This document shows, piece after piece, positions 58,030 to 64,000 of a DNA stretch of 64,000 nucleotides (its first letter is position 1; every line of letters starts with the position of its first letter). The stretch comes from Chloroflexota bacterium. Lineage in GTDB: Bacteria; Chloroflexota; Dormibacteria; Dormibacterales; Dormibacteraceae. Under the pieces are notes generated by a model. That model was not told where the DNA came from, did no database searches, and worked only from the letters and a program-made list of their open reading frames with translations. The DNA lies in NCBI GenBank assembly GCA_005882115.1, contig VBEG01000023.1, positions 1-64,000 of the forward strand, read 5' to 3'. Both the position numbers and the translations under genes were made by a program.

Positions 58030-59525
58030 GCCGCCGCCCCCTCCTGCTGGGCCTGGCGGGGGCTGCGCTGTTCGTCGCCGCGCTGGACGCGTACGTGGTC
58101 GTCACGTTGCTGCCAGCGATGGTGGGCGACGTCGGCATCACCATCGAACGATTCGAGCAGGCGACGCCGATCGTGACGGGATTCCTTGCCGGCTACGTGG
58201 TCGCCATGCCGCTCCTCGGCGCCTATTCCGACGCGCGCGGAAGGATTCCTGTGTTACTCGCTTGCCTGGCCGCGTTCGCTCTGGGGTCGGTGATCACCGC
58301 CACGTCGGGGCTCTTTGGATTGGCCGGGCTGCCCTGGCTGGTGGGCGGCCGCTTCATCCAGGGCCTGGGAGGAGGTGGGCTGGTTCCGCTGTCCCTCGCC
58401 CTGGCGGCTGACCTGTATCGCAATCGTTCCCGCGCCGTGGCTCTCGGTTCGGTGGCAGGGCTGCAGGAGGCGGGAAGCGTGTTGGGTCCCATCTACGGCG
58501 CGACGCTCGCCGCCGCCGCGGCCAGCGCCGGCGGCTGGCGGTTTGTGTTCTGGATCAACCTCCCGCTGGCAGGTCTATGCGCCGCGGGCCTCTTTGCGGC
58601 CAGGAGGGCCGACAGCACGGCGCCGGCCGGAAAAACCAAGATCGACTGGATCAGCGCGCTTGTCCTCGGGGCCGGCCTGGGGGCGCTTGTGTTGGCCCTC
58701 TACCCCGACGACCCGGAGCATCGCACGCTCAACGCGCTGGTCCTTCCGGCGGGCCTCGCCGCTGTGCTTCTTCTCGGAGCGTACGGATGGCGGCAAGTCC
58801 GGCAGCTTGAGCCGTTGATCCCACGCGATCTTCTGCGCAGCCGGAGCTTTCGCGGCGCGACGGCGGCGAACGTCCTGCTCGGGGCAGCGCTCATGGTGGC
58901 GCTCGTCGACGTTCCGATCCTTGGCCGCCTCGTGTTCAATCTCGACGCGCTGGACTCGGGATTGCTTCTAACTCAGTTCCTCCTCGGCGTCCCCATCGGA
59001 GCAGTCGCTGGTGGATTTCTAGCCGGACGATCGGGCAACCGCGTCACCGCCGCGGCGGGCCTCGTGCTTTCGGCGTTCGCGTTCATGCAGATGTCGAGGT
59101 GGAGCGCCAACGAGCTCTCGTTCCACCTCGGACCGATCCGGGAGGCCGACATCGCGCTGGCGATTTGCGGCTTCGGCTTCGGATTGGTCATCGCACCGCT
59201 CACCGCCGGCGTGCTCGCCCTGACGCGAGGCGAGAGCCACGGCCTCGCGACAAGCCTGGTTGTGATCGCGCGCACCATGGGCATGCTGGTCGGGTTGTCC
59301 GCTCTGACCGCGTTCGGGCTCTACCGCTTCCGTCAGATCCTGGGCACGCCGGTCTTGACCGACCCCGACGTTCGCGAGCGCGTGAAGCACCTCGAGCGCT
59401 TGGTCGCCGCGGCCTTCCTTCAGGAGTATCGCGAGATCTTCGTCATCGCGGCGGCGCTCTGCGCGCTCGCAGCACTGGTTATCGCTTGGTCGCTACCGCC
59501 AGCACGTACGAGTGGTGGTACCTGA
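58026..59525 (+). CDS. P55-like MFS transporter coupled to an LprG-like lipoprotein
   Basis: 499 aa from a TTG overlapping the lipoprotein TGA (TTGA). Fourteen or so hydrophobic segments; the second cytoplasmic-loop motif A is PLLGAYSDARGRIPVL, and DAYVVVTLLPAM at helix 1 resembles the mycobacterial P55 start. With the adjacent lipoprotein it forms a likely lipid-export unit to the outer envelope. Its 3' end overlaps the convergent methyltransferase gene by 47 bases. Confidence 0.9.
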   Translation: MSRRPLLLGLAGAALFVAALDAYVVVTLLPAMVGDVGITIERFEQATPIVTGFLAGYVVAMPLLGAYSDARGRIPVLLACLAAFALGSVITATSGLFGLAGLPWLVGGRFIQGLGGGGLVPLSLALAADLYRNRSRAVALGSVAGLQEAGSVLGPIYGATLAAAAASAGGWRFVFWINLPLAGLCAAGLFAARRADSTAPAGKTKIDWISALVLGAGLGALVLALYPDDPEHRTLNALVLPAGLAAVLLLGAYGWRQVRQLEPLIPRDLLRSRSFRGATAANVLLGAALMVALVDVPILGRLVFNLDALDSGLLLTQFLLGVPIGAVAGGFLAGRSGNRVTAAAGLVLSAFAFMQMSRWSANELSFHLGPIREADIALAICGFGFGLVIAPLTAGVLALTRGESHGLATSLVVIARTMGMLVGLSALTAFGLYRFRQILGTPVLTDPDVRERVKHLERLVAAAFLQEYREIFVIAAALCALAALVIAWSLPPARTSGGT

Positions 59526-60327
59526 AAGCGTCGTCGGGGTCGCCGAGACTCGCCATCGCGGCCTCGACCTCGGCCTCCAGCTCGTCTCGATAGCGTGGGC
59601 CAAGAGAGCGGATGAGCGTGAAGGGGAGCGGGCCCGCGCCGGCCATCAGCTCAGTCCAGTCGCGGGCGTCCTTGGCCCGCCCGCCGGTGACCATCTCGGT
59701 GACACGCGTGACGTCAAAGCCCGCCGCGCCCAGGAGCTGGGGCAGCACATCGGGCTCCCCAAACCGCGAGCGGTCAGAGCTGTAGCGGGGCAGGCTGAGG
59801 TAGTGCCGGCGCGCGAGCGGCGCGAGGCCCTGGAAGAAGAGGTCTTGGGCGCGGGTGCTCAGGCTGCGCCGCTGGCACGACACGGCCAAGCGGCCCCCCG
59901 GCCGCAGTACCCGATTCGCCTCGGCGAGCGCCGTCGTCGGGTCGGCGAAGTAGGCGAGCGCCTCCCCCATGGTGACCAGGTCGAACATCGCCGGGCGGAA
60001 GACTAAATGCTCGGCGGCCATGCCGACGAACTGCACATTCTTCGTTTTGTGCGCACGCGCGATCGACAGCATGTTTTCCGACAGGTCGATCCCCATGACG
60101 AGGCCGGGGCTGACGCGCGGCGCCACAAGGTGGGCGACAAGGCCGGTCCCTGTGCCCACGTCCAGCACGAGCTCGTGCTTGATCGGGGCCGCCAGGTCGA
60201 CCAAGCGCCCGGCCACCCTCGCGTGCTGGCCGCCGGCCCAGGTGTCGTAGACGGGGGCAATGCGATCGAAGAAGTCGACCAAGTGGTCGACCATCTCATC
60301 GGAAGAATCGGGGTTCATCAAGGCCAC
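59479..60327 (-). CDS. SAM-dependent class I methyltransferase
   Basis: 282 aa. Motif I VLDVGTGTGLVAHLVA, then VMGIDLSENMLSIA and VTMGEALAYFADPTTALA, and PGGRLAVSC. The pattern resembles UbiE/Coq5-like or small-molecule methyltransferases. GTG 60327 or ATG 60318 could be the start. It is convergent with the MFS gene (47-base overlap) and divergent from the bactofilin gene. Confidence 0.9.
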   Translation of the reverse strand: MALMNPDSSDEMVDHLVDFFDRIAPVYDTWAGGQHARVAGRLVDLAAPIKHELVLDVGTGTGLVAHLVAPRVSPGLVMGIDLSENMLSIARAHKTKNVQFVGMAAEHLVFRPAMFDLVTMGEALAYFADPTTALAEANRVLRPGGRLAVSCQRRSLSTRAQDLFFQGLAPLARRHYLSLPRYSSDRSRFGEPDVLPQLLGAAGFDVTRVTEMVTGGRAKDARDWTELMAGAGPLPFTLIRSLGPRYRDELEAEVEAAMASLGDPDDAFRYHHSYVLAVATKR

Positions 60328-60447
60328 GGTTTTGATTGCCTAACCTTTGTCGACGTCTACGGGCACGGCTGTTACGATGCTAGCTCCCCTAAATCCGGAT
60401 TCCCCTGAATTGGGGATCACAGTATGGAAAAAGCATCGGAGGAATCC

Positions 60448-60825
60448 ATGACTCAAGCAGAAAAAACCGCGGTTCAGGGGTCCAGCGCGGCGAACGGCGG
60501 CAATAACGTCGTCAGCCTCGGCCCGCGCGACATCCTGCAGGGCCGCCTCGAGATCCAGGGCGACCTCAAGATCGCGGGCAACGTCGAGGGCGACCTCAAG
60601 GCGAGCGGCGACGTGACCATCGATTCCGGCGCCACGATCCAGGCCTCCATCGAGGGGGCGAACGTCCAGGTCCGCGGGCAGGTCAACGGGAACGTCACCG
60701 CCAAGCGGCGCCTGACCCTGGGCGGGTCCGGCCGGCTCAACGGGGACGTCAAGGTGGGCCGCCTCACGGTCGAAGATGGCGCCTCGTTGAACGGCAACGT
60801 CACGATGTCGCCGGAAAAGGGCTAA
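60448..60825 (+). CDS. Bactofilin
   Basis: 125 aa, typical for a bactofilin (polymerising cytoskeletal protein). The core is a run of short beta-helix turns: LQGRLEIQGDLKIAGNVEGD, LKASGDVTIDSGATIQASIE, VQVRGQVNGNVTAKRRLTL. Disordered N- and C-termini flank it. ATG 60448 has GGAGGA five bases upstream and is preferred over the first ATG at 60424. Bactofilins organise cell shape or envelope proteins. Confidence 0.95.
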   Translation: MTQAEKTAVQGSSAANGGNNVVSLGPRDILQGRLEIQGDLKIAGNVEGDLKASGDVTIDSGATIQASIEGANVQVRGQVNGNVTAKRRLTLGGSGRLNGDVKVGRLTVEDGASLNGNVTMSPEKG

Positions 60826-61229
60826 GCCAGAGCCGGCAAACCCCCGCCTTGTTCGGCGCGCCGAACAGCGGGCAGCACCACCGTCTCGACGTAACGCTTC
60901 ATCGCGTCCATCGCGCCATGGACAAGACGCCACTGGAGCTGCGCGAGGACCACTTGTTCGCGGTTCAGCTCGGCGAGGCGCGCGCGCCAGAACGTGCTGT
61001 TCAGGTTGAGGCCGGGAATCGGACCACGCAGCGCCGGACCCACACCCGGGAAATCCGGCAGGGCCGAGCTGGCGTCCGCCGAGTCGCCGGGCAGCTCGAT
61101 CGAAGGTGAAACGACGACCGGCCTGGACGCATTGGCGACCATGCTCCAGGCGAATACGACCAGAAACGCCACGACGAGGAGCTCGGCGGCGACCAACCAG
61201 GTGAGCGGAGAGCGGATCAACTTGCGCAT
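60822..61229 (-). CDS. Single-pass membrane protein of unknown function
   Basis: 135 aa. A membrane helix (about 11-32) follows a short basic start and precedes a proline-rich extracytoplasmic stretch and a helical segment (LAELNREQVVLAQLQWRLVH). No family recognised. It is convergent with bactofilin, overlapping by 4 bases. Confidence 0.65.
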   Translation of the reverse strand: MRKLIRSPLTWLVAAELLVVAFLVVFAWSMVANASRPVVVSPSIELPGDSADASSALPDFPGVGPALRGPIPGLNLNSTFWRARLAELNREQVVLAQLQWRLVHGAMDAMKRYVETVVLPAVRRAEQGGGLPALA

Positions 61230-61273
61230 GACGCCACGCTAGGCGCGGCGATCGGGGATCGAAACTCCGGTTG

Positions 61274-62467
61274 TTAAGGGCGCATCGTGCGCAGCGCGGC
61301 AAGGCCGCGCTCGATGGTGTCGAGCTTCTTGGGAAAGCTGAACCTAATGTGGCCGCGGCCGAGCGATGGGTCGTGGTAGAAGCTCGACGCCGGGACGGTG
61401 GCGACCGCCACCTCCTCGATGAGTCGCCGGGCGAACGCCACGTCATCATCCGCGCCAAACGCCTCGATGCCAGCCATGACGTAGTACGCACCGTCCGGTG
61501 ACGACGTCGTGAAACCGCATTCCTGCAGACCGGCCACGATCGCGTCGCGCCGCTCCTGATAATCGCCCAGCAGCTCTACATAAAAGGAGGGGGGAAACTC
61601 AAGTGCCTCCGCGACCGCGATCTGCAGCGGATGGGCCGCGCCGACCGTCAGAAAGTCGTGCACCTTGCGAATCGCTGCTGTCAGCGACGGCGGCGCGATC
61701 AGCCAGCCGATGCGCCAGCCCGTGACCGAATACGTCTTGCTCGCCCCACTGATCGTGATCGTGCGCTCAGCCATGCCAGGCAGGGTCGCGATGCTGATGT
61801 GGCGTCCGCTGTACACGAGGCGTTCATAGATCTCATCGGTGATCGCGATCGCTTCGTGTTCCTGACACAGCCGGGCGATAAGGTTGAGCTCAGCCTGCGA
61901 GTAAACCTTGCCGGTCGGGTTGTGCGGCGTGTTGACGACGATCGCGCGGGTCCGGTCGTTGAATGCGTCACGCAGCTCGTCCGGGTCGAACGCCCAATCG
62001 GGCGGGCGCAGCGGGACGTAGCGCGGCACGGCGCCGCTGATCACGCAGTCGGGGCCGTAGTTCTCGTAGAACGGCTCGAACACGATCACCTCGTCGCCCG
62101 GGTCGACGGCCGCGAGCATCGCCGCGATCATCGCTTCGGTTGCCCCGCATGACACGGTGATCTCCGTCTCGGGGTCGACGCTCCGCCCCCAGGCCGCCGA
62201 CTGCTTGCGCGCGATCGCCTGCCGCAGCAGCGGCGCGCCCCACGTCGTCGCGTACTGGTTGTAGCCCTCGCGGAGTGCCCGCGCGGCCGCATCGAGGATT
62301 CGGGGATCCGGATCGAAGTCCGGAAAACCCTGGGCGAAGTTGACCGCTTTCTGTGGGCCGTGGAGCGCGAGGTTGAGCCTCGTCATCTCGCGGATCACCG
62401 ACTCGGTGAAGCTCTGCGCCTTCAGCGAAACTCGGATGGCGTGGTCCTTAATGTCCGGGATCGGCAC
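61274..62467 (-). CDS. Class I/II PLP-dependent aminotransferase
   Basis: 397 aa. The PLP-binding region has ISGASKTYSVTGWRIGWL with the Schiff-base Lys, preceded by VVNTPHNPTGKVYS and AITDEIYERLVYSG, and VNFAQGFPDFDP at the N-terminus. The pattern is that of the DapL/kynurenine/cysteine conjugate group of class I aminotransferases; the amino donor is not assigned. GTG 62467 starts 20 bases inside the CBS gene end. A longer frame starting at 62587 is rejected because it overlaps the CBS gene. Confidence 0.92.
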   Translation of the reverse strand: MPIPDIKDHAIRVSLKAQSFTESVIREMTRLNLALHGPQKAVNFAQGFPDFDPDPRILDAAARALREGYNQYATTWGAPLLRQAIARKQSAAWGRSVDPETEITVSCGATEAMIAAMLAAVDPGDEVIVFEPFYENYGPDCVISGAVPRYVPLRPPDWAFDPDELRDAFNDRTRAIVVNTPHNPTGKVYSQAELNLIARLCQEHEAIAITDEIYERLVYSGRHISIATLPGMAERTITISGASKTYSVTGWRIGWLIAPPSLTAAIRKVHDFLTVGAAHPLQIAVAEALEFPPSFYVELLGDYQERRDAIVAGLQECGFTTSSPDGAYYVMAGIEAFGADDDVAFARRLIEEVAVATVPASSFYHDPSLGRGHIRFSFPKKLDTIERGLAALRTMRP

Positions 62468-62915
62468 GCTCCAGCCGAAGGTCTGTGCTCGAGCACGAGT
62501 AGCACCGCGCCGGCCGCTCCAAGTTGCGCTCCCACCAGCCGCAGACATTGCACGTCCAGCGCGTTTTGGCGAAGAAGTCGAGCACATCGGAGCGGCTCAG
62601 CAGCCCGACCATCTTGCCTCCCCTGATCACGGGGACGCGCCGGATTCGCTCTCCGATCAGCAGACGCGCCGCCTCGTCGATGCCGGTCTCCTCGGTGACG
62701 GAGATGACGCGAGGGCTCATGATGTCGCGCGCGGTCTTGCCCTTCTTGGAGAAGACGTCTGTCTCGGAGACGATGCCGACGACGTGGCCTTCATTCGCAA
62801 CGACCGGGGCGCCGGTGATGCGCTTCGACAAGAGCGTGCTCGCGATCTCGTCGATGGGGGTGTCCTCACGGAACGTGATCACGTTTCGCGTCATCACTTC
62901 CTTGACAGGAATCAT
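62448..62915 (-). CDS. CBS-domain pair protein with C-terminal zinc ribbon
   Basis: 155 aa. Two CBS domains (about 5-60 and 65-120: MTRNVITFREDTPIDEIAS, then MSPRVISVTEETGIDEAARL) bind adenosyl ligands; a C-terminal rubredoxin-like four-Cys knuckle, CNVCGWWERNLE...CYSC, adds a metal site. Such proteins sense adenylate or SAM-like ligands. It is translationally coupled to the aminotransferase and the threonine dehydratase (ATGA) genes, so a role in regulating amino acid metabolism is possible. Confidence 0.88.
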   Translation of the reverse strand: MIPVKEVMTRNVITFREDTPIDEIASTLLSKRITGAPVVANEGHVVGIVSETDVFSKKGKTARDIMSPRVISVTEETGIDEAARLLIGERIRRVPVIRGGKMVGLLSRSDVLDFFAKTRWTCNVCGWWERNLERPARCYSCSSTDLRLERADPGH

Positions 62916-63874
62916 TTCGTTTCGAGGAGTGTAGCCACCGTCTGCAGATTGGCGTTTCCCCCGCTGAGCACCAGACCCACCCGGCCCTTCGGCAACTTGC
63001 CCGAAAGATATGCAGCGAGCGGCAGAGTCCCGGTGGGTTCGAGCGCAAGGTGAAGCCGCGACCACGCGACTTGGATGGCGCCCGCGATCTCCTCCTCGGT
63101 CACCGTCACGATCTCGTCGACCAGACCATGCCCGAACATGACCTCGAAATTACGCGTCCCGATGGCCGTGGTGCGGACGCCGTCGGCAAGGGTCGCCGGC
63201 GACGTGGCCAGCGTCTGGATGGCGCCGCTCCTCCAGGTCCGGTAGGCGTCGTCGGCGGCGGCCGGTTCGACACCGACGACCTTGAGGCCCGGGCGATGGC
63301 TCTTGGCAGAGATCGCCGAACCGGCGAGGAGGCCGCCCCCGCCGACTGGCGTGGCGACGACGTCGAGCTCAGGTTCGTCGTGCAGCAGCTCGCGGACGGC
63401 CGTGCCCTGGCCGTGGATGACGTCCCAGTCGTCAAACGGGTGGACGAGCACGAATCCACGTTCAGCCATGACCTCGCGCAACCTCTGCTCACGGTTGGCG
63501 AACGTGATTCCCTCCTGGATCACCTCGGCGCCGAGCGCGCGCGTGGCCGCGACCTTGGCGGGGTTGGCGTCCTCGGGGATGAGGATCAAAGCCGGCAGGC
63601 CGACCGTCGACGCCGCGAGCGCGACAGCCTGCGCGTGGTTCCCCGAGCTGACGGCGATCACGCCGGGCGGCCGGTCCCCGCGGGCGACCAGCGACAGGAT
63701 CGCGTTGAACGCGCCTCGAGGCTTGAACGATCCGGTGACCTGGAAGCACTCGGGCTTGAGGCGAACCTCTGCGTCGAGGTCCGTCGTCAGGGTGGGGGTG
63801 CGCCTCACGCGGCCGTGGATCCGCTCCGCGGCGAGCCGGACCTGTTCGGCGTGCTGCTCGACGAAGCCGTTCAA
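62912..63874 (-). CDS. Threonine dehydratase-like PLP enzyme (serine/threonine dehydratase)
   Basis: 320 aa. The PLP Lys51 is in TGSFKPRGAFNAI, with VSSGNHAQAVALAA and the Gly-rich phosphate loop VATPVGGGGLLAGSAIS. There is no C-terminal ACT regulatory domain, so it resembles the catabolic, unregulated type or a serine/threonine dehydratase-like racemase. TTG start overlaps the stop of the EamA gene (TTGA). It should deaminate threonine or serine to a 2-oxo acid. Confidence 0.9.
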   Translation of the reverse strand: MNGFVEQHAEQVRLAAERIHGRVRRTPTLTTDLDAEVRLKPECFQVTGSFKPRGAFNAILSLVARGDRPPGVIAVSSGNHAQAVALAASTVGLPALILIPEDANPAKVAATRALGAEVIQEGITFANREQRLREVMAERGFVLVHPFDDWDVIHGQGTAVRELLHDEPELDVVATPVGGGGLLAGSAISAKSHRPGLKVVGVEPAAADDAYRTWRSGAIQTLATSPATLADGVRTTAIGTRNFEVMFGHGLVDEIVTVTEEEIAGAIQVAWSRLHLALEPTGTLPLAAYLSGKLPKGRVGLVLSGGNANLQTVATLLETK

Positions 63875-64000
63875 GCCGCCGCCGAATCCCGCTCGACGGC
63901 GGTTTCGCGACGCGGTACGCGGCGAAGGTTCACGAGCAAGATGCCCGCGAGGATCACGATCAATCCCGCGATCACCGAGACGCTCACGCTCTCGTGCAGC
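63871..64000 (-). CDS. EamA/DMT-type transporter, C-terminal end (partial)
   Basis: Only the last ~42 codons are in the window. The visible part is LHESVSVSVIAGLIVILAGI and LLVNLRRVPRRET, a final membrane helix followed by a charged tail, as in the EamA/RhaT drug-metabolite transporters. The gene would continue beyond base 64000. Its stop overlaps the start of the threonine dehydratase gene. Confidence 0.65.
   Translation of the reverse strand, partial: LHESVSVSVIAGLIVILAGILLVNLRRVPRRETAVERDSAAA

Noticed and set aside
62468-62587. Upstream extension of the aminotransferase frame
   Set aside because: It overlaps the CBS/zinc-ribbon coding region; GTG 62467 begins the conserved aminotransferase start.

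Overview
The window is about 64 kb of high-GC chromosomal DNA, packed with mostly short, co-oriented operons. Many adjacent genes share a start and a stop codon (ATGA, GTGA, TTGA and TAGTG junctions), GTG and TTG starts are frequent, and several starts have no Shine-Dalgarno (SD) site. The gene set mixes actinobacterial-like traits (F420-type LLM oxidoreductase, EVE and DUF3052 proteins, UPF0182, ClgR-like regulator beside ClpP, LprG-like lipoprotein with an MFS pump, split LigD) with Chloroflexota-like ones (Cys-less DapF homologue, lone ChlI-like ATPase, phosphoribosyltransferase fused to a nuclease-like domain). My inference is a soil or subsurface member of the Dormibacterota/Chloroflexota-Actinobacteriota neighbourhood; no rRNA or tRNA is visible to confirm it.

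Layout. 1-7 kb (mostly minus strand): the end of a solute-binding lipoprotein; a rhodanese/DUF4395/thioredoxin-like operon; a DapF-like gene; a six-gene operon greA, M24 peptidase, fur, AIM24, GYD, HAD. 7-18 kb: membrane proteins, two ECF sigma/anti-sigma modules, DUF488, a glycerophosphodiesterase, a ChlI-like AAA+ ATPase, DinB and EVE proteins and an ABC exporter. 18-25 kb: a DUF559 nuclease gene bracketed by two hairpin-pair repeats, glutamate dehydrogenase, a thiamine-diphosphate (TPP) enzyme, an Ntn asparaginase and a double-length ThyX-like protein. 25-35 kb: a methyltransferase, an acetyltransferase, a flavoprotein, a ClgR-like regulator with clpP, an epimerase, UPF0182, pcm and the phosphoribosyltransferase fusion. 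35-44 kb: thiolase, cupin, 3-methyladenine glycosylase, a GGDEF protein, class I aldolase, an MBL hydrolase and uppP. 44-51 kb: a flavin oxidoreductase, ssb, a small type IV secretion-like cluster (M23 peptidase, VirB6-like, VirB2-like), a Fic protein and a TetR-fusion repressor. 51-64 kb: a TetR-controlled methyltransferase/MFS pair, split LigD, ndh, the LprG/P55-like pair, bactofilin, an aminotransferase, a CBS protein and threonine dehydratase.

The main non-genic signal is a set of small palindromic repeats. One family (hairpin loop CGGCGAGC or close) lies in frame inside two proteins. Another (arms CCTCCCC/GGGGAGG) forms a three-unit tandem array and in two places appears to supply the Shine-Dalgarno sequence of the next gene. 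A third forms hairpin pairs around the DUF559 gene. Other notable points are three translationally coupled genes with no canonical start codon (GTA twice, CTG once), recurrent TATAGT or TAGAGT boxes 5-8 bases before start codons that suggest leaderless transcription, and a clear two-site TetR operator.
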